Shown here piece after piece: positions 23,075-31,174 of a stretch of 34,420 nucleotides of DNA. The position numbers and the translations under genes were made by a program. The first letter of the stretch is position 1; each line of letters begins with the position of its first letter. Under the pieces are notes generated by a model. It was not told the origin of the DNA and made no database searches. It saw nothing but the letters and a program-made list of their open reading frames with translations. Origin of the DNA: Rhodocytophaga aerolata (GTDB taxonomy: Bacteria; Bacteroidota; Bacteroidia; Cytophagales; 172606-1); NCBI RefSeq assembly GCF_030503435.1, contig NZ_JAUKPO010000045.1:1-34420 (forward strand), in the 5' to 3' direction.

Positions 23075-24550
23075 TTATGCTAAAATTTCCCGTACTACCT
23101 TACCATGTACATCCGTTAACCGGTATCGTCTACCCTGGAATTTATAGGTAAGCTTTTCATGATCAATGCCGAGAATGTGCAGCAAGGTAGCCTGAAAGTC
23201 GTGGACATGTACCGGATCTTGGGCAATGTTATACCCAAATTCATCAGTGGCTCCATAAGAAAATCCTTTCTTTACACCAGCACCAGCCATAAAAATGGTA
23301 AAGCACTTATTATGATGATCACGGCCATAAGTATCGGCGGTTAGTCTGCCCTGAGAATAAGTGGTGCGTCCGAATTCACCTCCCCAGATGACGAGTGTAT
23401 CTTCCAGTAAACCTCTTTGTTTCAAGTCCATAATCAGGGCAGCTGAACTCTGGTCGGTTTCTTTGCATTTCACAGGCAAGCCTTGCGGCAATCCCCCATG
23501 ATGATCCCAGTCCCGGTGGTATAGTTGAATAAACTTTACCCCTTTTTCAGCCAGCCTCCGGGCAAGCAAGCAGTTGGCAGCAAAGGTGCCCGGCTTCCGG
23601 GAATCTGGTCCATACATATCATAGATGTAATCCGGCTCTTTGGAGATATCCATAATTTCCGGAACGGATGTTTGCATGCGGTAAGCCATTTCGTACTGGG
23701 AGATGCGGGCCTGAATATCCGGATCTTCGAATTCATCATACTGCATTTCCTGTAATTTATTCAGGTAATCGAGTTGCTCCCGCCGGCTGTCAGGTTCTAC
23801 TCCAGGAGGATTAGAGAGATATAACACCGGGTTTTTTCCTGCCCGGAACTGTACCCCCTGATGTTCGGAAGGCAGGAATCCATTTCCCCACAACCGTGCA
23901 TAAATCGGTTGTCCCACCTGGCCTTGTGTAACTAATACAACAAACGAAGGCAAATTTTCATTATCCGTCCCCAGACCATAACTCAACCAAGACCCAATAG
24001 AAGGCCTTCCTGGAAACTGAGAACCGCTTTGTATAAAAGTAATCGCCGGATCATGATTGATGGCATCCGTGTACATAGATTTGACAAAGCAAAGCTCGTC
24101 TACAATTTTGGAGGTGTGGGGCATCAATTCACTCATCCAGGCACCAGAGTTCCCATGTTGTTTGAAAGAAAAATGTGAACCCGCCACTGGAAAAGAGTTT
24201 TGTCCGGAAGACATACCAGTCAACCTGCCTTCACCCCGGATACTTCCAGGTAACTCATTTCCATTCATCTTATTGAGTGTAGGCTTATAGTCGAATAAAT
24301 CCAGGTGGGAGGGACCGCCGCTTTGAAACAAGTAGATTACCCGTTTGGCCCGGGGTACAAAATGAGGTTGTCCTAATATGCCACCGCTGCTGTTTTCTAT
24401 AATTTTCTTAGGGGTATTTGCATTACCAAAAATACTGAAGGGATTCAGCAAAGAGGCAATACTCACAGCTCCCAAACCTAACGAGGTTTTAGTTAGGAAA
24501 TCTCTGCGGGTATATTTTGAGTTGAAATTGTTACAGCTAAAATTATCCAT
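23075..24550 (-). CDS. Tat-exported DUF1501 protein, copy 2
   Basis: A 491-residue paralog of the protein at 17548-18999, with the same plan: twin-arginine signal TRRDFLTK (Arg15-Arg16) followed by a hydrophobic stretch, then the DUF1501 fold with RVIYLFQSGGPSHLDLFDYKP, INHDPAITFIQSG, DWDHHGGLPQG, VIWGGEFGRTTYSQGRL, YGRDHHNKCFTIFMAGAG and VHVHDFQATLLHILGIDHEKL. The putative metal-site residues are kept, so both copies are probably active. Where copy 1 has GWDQHG this one has RDWDHHG, a small difference near the presumed site. It starts 24 nt after its partner cytochrome gene, a tight operon spacing that copy 1 has lost. Confidence 0.93.
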   Translation of the reverse strand: MDNFSCNNFNSKYTRRDFLTKTSLGLGAVSIASLLNPFSIFGNANTPKKIIENSSGGILGQPHFVPRAKRVIYLFQSGGPSHLDLFDYKPTLNKMNGNELPGSIRGEGRLTGMSSGQNSFPVAGSHFSFKQHGNSGAWMSELMPHTSKIVDELCFVKSMYTDAINHDPAITFIQSGSQFPGRPSIGSWLSYGLGTDNENLPSFVVLVTQGQVGQPIYARLWGNGFLPSEHQGVQFRAGKNPVLYLSNPPGVEPDSRREQLDYLNKLQEMQYDEFEDPDIQARISQYEMAYRMQTSVPEIMDISKEPDYIYDMYGPDSRKPGTFAANCLLARRLAEKGVKFIQLYHRDWDHHGGLPQGLPVKCKETDQSSAALIMDLKQRGLLEDTLVIWGGEFGRTTYSQGRLTADTYGRDHHNKCFTIFMAGAGVKKGFSYGATDEFGYNIAQDPVHVHDFQATLLHILGIDHEKLTYKFQGRRYRLTDVHGKVVREILA

Positions 24551-24574
24551 TGTACTTTATTTAAGGTCTTCTAC

Positions 24575-27500
24575 TTATCGTTTCATATATGATTCATCGT
24601 GGTTGATCAGGGTACTGGCAACCATAGCTAAAGCAGCGGTTTTTGTTTTATTCATCCCAGATTCTTGCTTGTATTCACCCACCTGTAGCAACTCTTCGGC
24701 TTGTTTGCTGTTTTTGCTGAAGCGAGTATACTGTGACTGGTATAATTCTTTCAACAAATCAATTTCCTGGTGTCTGGGTTTCCGGCCGGTAGTTAGGCGG
24801 AAGGCAAGTTCTAGTTGCTTTTCCAGTTCTGCTCCTGCTTCTTTCTGCACCCTAACGGCCAGTACTCTAGCGGCTTCCACAAACTGCGGATCATTCAGCA
24901 GAACCAACGCTTGCAGAGGCGTATTGGTAATTTCCCGTTTCACCATACACACATCGCGGGCTGTGGCATCAAACGCAATCATGGCCGGATGGGGGGAAGT
25001 ACGGCGGATAAAGGAATACATACTCCGGCGGTATAAACTGTCTCCTTTGCTGGGCACATAATCAAACAGCATGTGCGAAAAATTGTTCTTCTCTGTCCAA
25101 AGCCCTTCTGGCTGATAGGGTTTCACACTCTCTCCACCAACCCAGCTGACCAGGAGGCCACTGGCAGCTAGGGCATTATCCCGGATCATTTCCGCTGGCA
25201 GGCGGTATTGTGGACCTCTGGCTAAATACAGGTTCTCGGCATCTATGGCTAACGTTTCTTTATTGGCCTTGGAGCTTTGCCGGTACGTGGCCGACATTAC
25301 AATCAGTTTCATTAGTTTTTTTACATCCCAGCCAGATTCCCGGAAGGAAACAGCCAGCCAGTCGAGCAGTTGCGGATGGGTGGGTAAATTGCCCTGGTTG
25401 CCAAAGTCATGAGCCGTTTTCACCAGACCTTTTCCAAAAAACAGTTGCCAGTAGCGGTTTACGGTTACACGTGCAGTCAATGGATTCCTCGCATCAAACA
25501 GCCATTTAGATAATCCCAGGCGGTTTTTGGGTAGATTATCTGGAAAACTCAATACACTCTCCGGAGTAGCTGGCTGTACTTTTTCTTTGGGCGCATCATA
25601 CTGGCCGCGGTTCAAAACAAAGGCAGGTCTGGGTTTAGACATTTCCTCCATCACCATAATTTCAGGCACCCTATTCATCAGTTTTACCTTTGCTTCCCGT
25701 AAAGAGGCTAATTCCTGTGCAATGGTCTGGTATCGGGGATTTTGGGATATACTAAATTCCTGCTGTAAATGATTATCCGGCTGAATAGCAGGATTAGCTA
25801 ACCTGGCTACTTCCAGGGAAGTTAAAGCCCGGTTGTACAGGTATATCTCATCCATCATTCCCTTATAAATGCCAAACTCCCCGGTAAAAGCCCGGTAACT
25901 TCTGCCAATTTTCAGCGGCCTTATCTGGGAAAGATGTTTTACATCATCAATTGTCTTGATGGTTTTGTACAAGCGGTCGTACGGAGTGGCTGTGTTGTCT
26001 TTTTCGCCGTTGATGTACAATCGGATGCCAGAAGCTTTGCCGGAACCATCATAACTAAAGGCCACATGGGTCCAGGTATTTAAGGAAATTTCCTGGGTAG
26101 ACCGGACATGTAGGTAGTTATGCGGAAGAGAATGAATCAGCCTTGCTGCCAGATGATTGGTAGAATCCAGGTAAAATTCCCATCCCCGCCAGAAGTTATT
26201 TTTATTACCAGTATTGCCAATTAAGGTTTGGGTTTTATCTTTTTCTTTTTTGGAAGTGTTGATCCACATACCTACCGAAAAGGATTCGTGCAGTTCATAA
26301 TTTCCTTTTTCATTCAGAAACACTTCATCAAACTCATCATTAAAGAGTAAGGCTTTTCCAACCTTTCCTTCTACTAATTCAGGTGTACCGGGAGAGTAAT
26401 ATGAGGGGGTGCCATCAAAATGGAGTTCCTGTTTGGTTACATTGTATTTGTCCTTCTTAAGGACGGCTTTCTGTTTCTCAAATGGCAAATAAACTACCGG
26501 TTTTGCAGCAGCTTCTTTCGGAATAGCAGTAGAAATAAACTGTACAATGGCATCTGTGTTTTCTGAAGAGAGTTTTAATTCTTTTTCTTTGTCTGCAATT
26601 TGCTTATCCAGCTGGGCTATTTCTTTTTCTGTTTTTTCATCTGGTAGCAGCAGCATAGGGCCATAATTTCCATCGTCGCCGGTCATGCCCAGTTCTTTTA
26701 CATTGTTGAAGAAAGCGGAGAGCGAGTAATAGTCTTTTTGAGTAATGGGATCAAATTTATGGTCGTGGCACTGGGCACATTCTACCGTTAAGCCCAGATA
26801 AGCTGTTCCAATGGTGTTGGTGCGGTCGAATACATATTTCAGCCGGAATTCTTCATCAATTACGCCTCCTTCGGCTGTCATCGGGTGGTTGCGGTTAAAG
26901 GCCGTGGCCAGTATCTGCTCTTTGGTTGCATTGGGCAGTAAATCGCCTGCTATTTGCCAGGTACTGAACTGATCATAGGGCATATTATTTTTAAATGCTT
27001 TAATGACCCAGTCTCGCCAAGGCCACATCATGCGCCAGCCATCGGCATGCATTCCATGGGAGTCGGCATAGCGGGCAACATCCAGCCATTCCATGGCCAT
27101 GCGTTCAGCATAGGCATCGGTTTTGAGCAGCCGGTCTACTACTTTTTCATAAGCCTGGGGTGATTTGTCATTCAGGAAAGCATCTATCTCGGCAATGGTA
27201 GGCGGTAAGCCGGTGAGGTCCATGGTCACCCGGCGGAGCAAGCGTTCTTTGTCTGCTTCTGGTGACTGTTTTAATCCTTTGCTTTCCAGCGTAGCCAGAA
27301 CAAAATTGTCTATCGGGTTATGTACGTTCCATGTTTTGTTTTTTACTTCCGGTACTTCTGGTTTTTCAGGAGCTATAAAAGCCCAGTGAGGTTTATATTC
27401 GGCTCCTTGATCAATCCATTTAATGAGGGTGGCTTTTTCTTCGGGCGTTAACACCATATTGGAGCTGGCTGGTGGCATTTGCTCTTCCGGGTCTTCTGAC

Positions 27501-27814
27501 AGTATCCGTCTTACCAGTTCACTTTTATGCAGGCTTCCAGGGACAACGGCCTTCCCATTGCCGGAAGACAAAGCGGCAAAAGCTCCTTCTGCTATATCTA
27601 ACCGCAAGTCTGCTTCCCTGGTATTTTTGTCTGGCCCGTGGCAAGCAAAGCAGCGGTCAGATAAAATAGGTTTGATGTGCAGGTTAAAATCTACCTTATC
27701 CGGAACTTTGTTTGCTGCCTGGGCAATTTCTTCCGGGAGAGTTACCTGCTGGCAACCATAACTCAGCAGTACAGCAAAAACAAGGACGATAAACCATGTT
27801 GAATGACGTGCCAT
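24575..27814 (-). CDS. PSCyt1-DUF1549-LamG-DUF1553 di-heme lipoprotein, copy 2
   Basis: A 1079-residue paralog of 19332-22544. I chose the ATG at 27814 (MARHSTWFIVLVFAVLLSYGC) because it gives a clean lipoprotein signal with Cys21; an in-frame TTG at 27820 adds two residues. Order: PSCyt1 with CFACH (about 52-56); DUF1549 with RRVTMDLTGLPPT, EWLDVARYADSHGMH and CAQCHDHKFDP near 347; a coiled-coil-like KEIAQLDKQIADKEKEL segment (about 400-420); LamG (about 440-670; SVGMWINTSKKE, IRLYINGEK, MDEIYLYNRALTSLEVARL); and DUF1553 (about 760-1075; RLGLSKWL, LTARVTVNRYWQLFFGKGL, SATYRQSS, NTPLQALVLLNDPQFVEAARVL). The two paralogs agree closely in DUF1549/DUF1553 and much less in LamG, as if binding specificity had diverged. 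It is co-transcribed with the DUF1501 gene downstream. Confidence 0.93.
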   Translation of the reverse strand: MARHSTWFIVLVFAVLLSYGCQQVTLPEEIAQAANKVPDKVDFNLHIKPILSDRCFACHGPDKNTREADLRLDIAEGAFAALSSGNGKAVVPGSLHKSELVRRILSEDPEEQMPPASSNMVLTPEEKATLIKWIDQGAEYKPHWAFIAPEKPEVPEVKNKTWNVHNPIDNFVLATLESKGLKQSPEADKERLLRRVTMDLTGLPPTIAEIDAFLNDKSPQAYEKVVDRLLKTDAYAERMAMEWLDVARYADSHGMHADGWRMMWPWRDWVIKAFKNNMPYDQFSTWQIAGDLLPNATKEQILATAFNRNHPMTAEGGVIDEEFRLKYVFDRTNTIGTAYLGLTVECAQCHDHKFDPITQKDYYSLSAFFNNVKELGMTGDDGNYGPMLLLPDEKTEKEIAQLDKQIADKEKELKLSSENTDAIVQFISTAIPKEAAAKPVVYLPFEKQKAVLKKDKYNVTKQELHFDGTPSYYSPGTPELVEGKVGKALLFNDEFDEVFLNEKGNYELHESFSVGMWINTSKKEKDKTQTLIGNTGNKNNFWRGWEFYLDSTNHLAARLIHSLPHNYLHVRSTQEISLNTWTHVAFSYDGSGKASGIRLYINGEKDNTATPYDRLYKTIKTIDDVKHLSQIRPLKIGRSYRAFTGEFGIYKGMMDEIYLYNRALTSLEVARLANPAIQPDNHLQQEFSISQNPRYQTIAQELASLREAKVKLMNRVPEIMVMEEMSKPRPAFVLNRGQYDAPKEKVQPATPESVLSFPDNLPKNRLGLSKWLFDARNPLTARVTVNRYWQLFFGKGLVKTAHDFGNQGNLPTHPQLLDWLAVSFRESGWDVKKLMKLIVMSATYRQSSKANKETLAIDAENLYLARGPQYRLPAEMIRDNALAASGLLVSWVGGESVKPYQPEGLWTEKNNFSHMLFDYVPSKGDSLYRRSMYSFIRRTSPHPAMIAFDATARDVCMVKREITNTPLQALVLLNDPQFVEAARVLAVRVQKEAGAELEKQLELAFRLTTGRKPRHQEIDLLKELYQSQYTRFSKNSKQAEELLQVGEYKQESGMNKTKTAALAMVASTLINHDESYMKR

Positions 27815-28144
27815 AAACAAAATTACGAAAGTCAGTCTTGGAAACTTTTAAAAGAATATTCGATTAGTAATATAAAATTTTTTCTATAGCAATCCTACCA
27901 TATCTATTCTTTTTCGTCGGGAAATACCTTTTGAAAGAGTTGTAAGTGAAGACATTACTTATAAGTTTTATCTGGTTAGCCTCGCATTGAACGGATGCTA
28001 CCGGACAGATTTATGAGACCATTGAAACAACTTATAGGGGCTTTGCCTTACTGTGCTGTATGAGGGTTAGCTAACTGCTGAATCCTTCACCTATGTTACG
28101 GTTTTTTAATTTTGAACTTAGGTAGCTTTCTTTTTTATTGCAGC
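27815..28144. other. 330-nt divergent intergenic region, no gene seen
   Basis: Separates the right-module cytochrome gene (minus) from the phosphodiesterase gene (plus). On the minus strand TAATTTTG ends only about 3 nt before the ATG at 27814, too close unless the message is leaderless. On the plus strand TAATTTTG at 28107-28114 fits a -7 box for the gene at 28145. GTTAGCTAAC near 28064-28073 is a 10-bp palindrome of unknown meaning. Nothing else recognised. Confidence 0.45.
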
Positions 28145-29179
28145 ATGAAAAAATTGAGTCTACTTTTTTTCGCCTGTATCGTTTTATTCGTCACCTTAGA
28201 AGCTATGGCACAACAGGCATTGGTACTTTCCAACTACACTTTTTCTGAGACAAACACCCTAATTGGCACTATTTCCGGTAGAGAGCCAGGAAGTTCGTTT
28301 ACCAATCTTAAACTGGTAGGACCAGGTAGTGCTATGTTCACCATTGATAAGAACAAAAAGCTGCATTTTAAGAAAGGAGCCAAAAGTACCGATGCGATAT
28401 ACCACGATGTAGTTATAGAATACCAGACGCAGGCGGGAAAATTTACCGATACTCTCCGGGTAGTAAAAGACCAGTTTATCCGAAACCAGGTAATTGCCCA
28501 CCGGGGAGCCTGGAAACAGCGGGGCACCACCGAAAACTCCATTGCCGCCCTGCAACATGCCATTCAATTAGGGTGCATGGGAAGTGAGTTTGATGTGCAT
28601 ATGTCGGCAGATTCTGTGCTGGTTGTTAACCATGATCATACGGTTGGCCAGGTGCCCATTGAAACAACACCTGCCTCCGAACTAGCACAACTGAAACTAA
28701 GCAACGGCGAAAATCTGCCAACAGTGGAAGCTTACCTGAAAGAAGGCATGAAGCAGAACAAGACTAAACTGATCCTGGAAATAAAAGCCTCTAAAGTGAG
28801 CAAAGAACGGTCTGTTGCTTTGGCCCGGAAAGTGGTGCAAATGGTAGAAGGCCTGAAAGCCCAGGGCTGGACTGATTATATTAGTTTTGATTATGATGTC
28901 TGTAAAACCGTGATGCAATTGGCACCCTATGCAAAGGTAGCTTACCTGAATGGCGACAAATCTCCGGCTGAACTGGCTTCCGACAAATTCTTTGGCCTGG
29001 ATTATCATTATAGTGTGTTGAAAAAGAATGAAAACTGGCTGCAAGAGGCCAAGAAGCACAAGATTACCGTAAACGTGTGGACAGTAAATGACAAAGAACT
29101 AATGCAGTGGTTTCTGGATAGAAAAGTGGAGTTTATTACGACCAATGAACCAGAAATGCTGCTTGAGCTAATTAAATAG
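28145..29179 (+). CDS. Secreted glycerophosphodiester phosphodiesterase family protein with N-terminal beta domain
   Basis: A 344-residue exported protein. The ATG at 28145 (MKKLSLLFFACIVLFVTLEA) opens directly with a signal peptide ending about MAQ (23). Residues 25-112 form an all-beta, cadherin-like domain (YTFSETNTLIGTISG, then LHFKKGAKSTDAIYHDVVIEY). The TIM-barrel GDPD domain starts at QVIAHRGAWKQRGTTENS, with His119-Arg120, Glu130-Asn131, metal ligands Glu148 and Asp150 (GSEFDVHMSADSVLV) and His163 (VNHDHT), and closes with VNVWTVNDKE and ITTNEPEMLLEL. It would hydrolyse glycerophosphodiesters or similar phosphodiesters in the periplasm, giving glycerol-3-phosphate. It is transcribed alone, diverging from the cytochrome module. 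Confidence 0.93.
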   Translation: MKKLSLLFFACIVLFVTLEAMAQQALVLSNYTFSETNTLIGTISGREPGSSFTNLKLVGPGSAMFTIDKNKKLHFKKGAKSTDAIYHDVVIEYQTQAGKFTDTLRVVKDQFIRNQVIAHRGAWKQRGTTENSIAALQHAIQLGCMGSEFDVHMSADSVLVVNHDHTVGQVPIETTPASELAQLKLSNGENLPTVEAYLKEGMKQNKTKLILEIKASKVSKERSVALARKVVQMVEGLKAQGWTDYISFDYDVCKTVMQLAPYAKVAYLNGDKSPAELASDKFFGLDYHYSVLKKNENWLQEAKKHKITVNVWTVNDKELMQWFLDRKVEFITTNEPEMLLELIK

Positions 29180-29234
29180 CTACCTGCACAACGCCAATGC
29201 TTTATGATTGTATAAATTCAACTACCGGAAAGTC

Positions 29235-29435
29235 ATGTTTGAGTTTTTAATAGGATATGGTGGCGGAGTTGATAAGGGTTTTGATGAAGAAATAAGAGAA
29301 TACCTTAGTCCCATGTATAAAGATACATATCCATTTTTCATTGGTACTATGAAGCAATTTCCGCGTGTAGAAGTTTCTGCCGGGTATGTGTTCCCGAAAG
29401 TAAAAACAGAAAAAAAGAAGAAGCTTAGAGAATAG
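29235..29435 (+). CDS. Short orphan reading frame (66 aa), possible gene fragment
   Basis: From the ATG at 29235 the frame gives 66 residues (MFEFLIGYGGGVDKGFDEEI to KKKKLRE). It has no signal peptide or full membrane segment. The stretch FPRVEVSAGYVFPKV, followed by a charged tail, reads like the C-terminal beta-strands and tail of a larger protein, so this may be a leftover of a decayed gene rather than an intact one. A weak hairpin, GAAGCT/AGCTTC, overlaps its stop and leads into TATTTTATT, which could end the phosphodiesterase transcript. No family recognised. Confidence 0.4.
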   Translation: MFEFLIGYGGGVDKGFDEEIREYLSPMYKDTYPFFIGTMKQFPRVEVSAGYVFPKVKTEKKKKLRE

Positions 29436-29759
29436 CTTCTATTTTATTAGTAAGTTCCCTTCTTACAGATAAGTACGTCTATTCAACCGGCAGCATGGTC
29501 AGATTGCTTGATTGCCTGAAAGGGATAATAAAAGGCAGGAGTTGGAAGAGACAAAAATATATGTACTGTACAGTATCCAGCCGCCTTGTATATCTATAAG
29601 ATAAATAGCATTTTTGGCAAGCCTACTTAATCAGGCACGTTTTCTTATACCACCTATCAGGTGTATCGTATATGAACTGCAGAAAATTCATCCATTCTCT
29701 ATCCCTTGTCGGTGGTACACTGGCTTATAGGTTAGGAATATTTTACCTTTCAACTGTCC
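29436..29759. other. 324-nt region before the sugar permease, mostly non-coding
   Basis: Holds the Tat-signal-like remnant (29672-29785), a hairpin ATACcACCT/AGGTGTAT (about 29647-29666) and a TACTGTACAGTA-like palindrome near 29564-29575. The permease promoter must be here; TACCTTTCA at about 29743-29751 is close to a -7 box but lies too near the ATG at 29760, and would fit better a start at 29826. Confidence 0.4.
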
Positions 29760-29785
29760 ATGCTGGAAAACACTGGAAGTTATAG
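29672..29785 (+). pseudogene. Remnant resembling the start of a Tat-exported protein
   Basis: A 37-codon frame whose first 18 residues (MNCRKFIHSLSLVGGTLA) look like a twin-arginine signal of the MNRRxFI type, with the first Arg changed to Cys, then run into unrelated sequence and stop. It overlaps the start of the permease gene. Compare the intact MNRRNFIELLSAGSGVMA of the oxidoreductase at 31175. Likely a decayed 5' end left after a deletion; chance resemblance is possible. Confidence 0.35.
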
Positions 29786-31085
29786 CCGAAAAACAGTCAA
29801 GGGTAGCCCATTATTAGAACAGACAATGGCGAATGTATCCATACAGAAAGTAGCTGTTACAGAGAGTGCCAGTAAACAGGCAAGGAGTTATACACCTGCC
29901 TTGGTATCTCTGGCTGTGTTATATTTTATGATGGGGTTTATTACTTGTCTGAACGATACGCTGGTGCCTTTTTTTAAAAAGGGTTTTACCTTAAGTTATG
30001 CTCAATCTTCCCTGGTGCAGTTCTACTTTTTCGTGACCTATGGCATTATGTCTTTTCCGGCCAGTAAGGTGGTAGAACGGATCGGCTATAAAAATGGTAT
30101 GATTGCCGGGTTTTCTATAGCAGCCATAGGGGCCTTGCTGTTTTTTCCGGCTTCTATGCTTCATCAGTATGCTATATTTTTGGCGGCACTGTTTATTCTG
30201 GCTATTGGCATTGTATTGTTGCAGGTAGCAGCTAATCCGTATATTACCATTTTGGGGCAACCCAGAACGGCATCTTCCAGGCTTACCCTTATTCAGGCAG
30301 TGGGTTCTATCGGCACTACAGTAGCTCCGATTTTTGGGGCTTATTTTATCTTATCCCGCTTGCAAGATTCCACTGCCTCCAGTGAGGCCGTAAAATATCC
30401 TTACCTTGGTGTAGCCGCTTTATTAGTAGGTATTGCCTTTGTCGTTTCCCAGTTGAAATTACCAGCTGTTAACCCACAGCCGGGCATCAAAGAAAATATT
30501 CTTCCGGGAAATGCTAGCAGTGTTTTTTCATTCCGCAACCTGAATTTTGGGGTCTGGGCTATTTTCTTTTATGTAGGAGCTGAGGTATCTATTGGCACCT
30601 TTCTGACCAATTATATTTCCGATACAGTACATATTCCGGAGGAAGAAGCCAATCGTTTGGTGGCGTTTTATTGGGGAAGTATGTTAGCAGGCAGGCTTAC
30701 CGGGTATTTTTTGCTGAAGTTGATCAAGCCTGCCTATGTATTGTCGGCTTCCGCTGCACTAGCCATCCTGCTGATTATTGTATCGGTTACGTCTTCCGGC
30801 TATGTAGCCGTTTGGACCATGATTGCTGTGGGACTTAGCAATTCTATTATGTTTGCTACTATATTTTCTTTATCTGTCAATGGCTTGGGTACCTATACTA
30901 CACAGGCTTCGGGCATGTTATCTACAGCTATTGTAGGAGGGGCAGTTATTACTTTTGCTCAGGGGTTTGTAAAAGATTTAGCCACCTGGCCTCTGGCTTT
31001 TATGATTCCGCTTGCCTGCTATGTCTATATCCTGTACTTTGGGCTAAATGGCTATAAGTCAACCTACACAGCACTTACAGAGTGA
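29760..31085 (+). CDS. FHS-family sugar:proton symporter (FucP/GluP-like MFS permease)
   Basis: A 441-residue inner-membrane protein with about 12 hydrophobic segments of the major facilitator superfamily. The FHS signature is clear: LAVLYFMMGFITCLNDTLVPFFK in helix 1 (about 52-74), FYFFVTYGIMSFPASKVVERIGYKNG (helices 2/3 and the MFS loop), LLQVAANPYITILGQP in helix 5, RLTLIQAVGSIGTTVAPIFGA, and in the second half YVGAEVSIGTFLTNYI and FYWGSMLAGRLTGYF. Family members import L-fucose, glucose or galactose with protons. The start may instead be the ATG at 29826 (419 residues), since the first 22 residues look poorly conserved and the promoter region overlaps them. It is followed after 89 nt by an oxidoreductase gene, probably in one operon. 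Confidence 0.92.
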   Translation: MLENTGSYSRKTVKGSPLLEQTMANVSIQKVAVTESASKQARSYTPALVSLAVLYFMMGFITCLNDTLVPFFKKGFTLSYAQSSLVQFYFFVTYGIMSFPASKVVERIGYKNGMIAGFSIAAIGALLFFPASMLHQYAIFLAALFILAIGIVLLQVAANPYITILGQPRTASSRLTLIQAVGSIGTTVAPIFGAYFILSRLQDSTASSEAVKYPYLGVAALLVGIAFVVSQLKLPAVNPQPGIKENILPGNASSVFSFRNLNFGVWAIFFYVGAEVSIGTFLTNYISDTVHIPEEEANRLVAFYWGSMLAGRLTGYFLLKLIKPAYVLSASAALAILLIIVSVTSSGYVAVWTMIAVGLSNSIMFATIFSLSVNGLGTYTTQASGMLSTAIVGGAVITFAQGFVKDLATWPLAFMIPLACYVYILYFGLNGYKSTYTALTE

Positions 31086-31174
31086 TCTGCCAGGGATGAA
31101 TTGAAAATAACTTTATCACCTTATCACCAATAACTTTAGTTGCCCAGATAGATCAACCAGATAGATCAATATTC

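Noticed and set aside
24378-25061. A 227-codon plus-strand frame across the junction of the right-module genes
   Set aside because: It lies antisense to two well-supported genes and their 24-nt junction; no domain visible.
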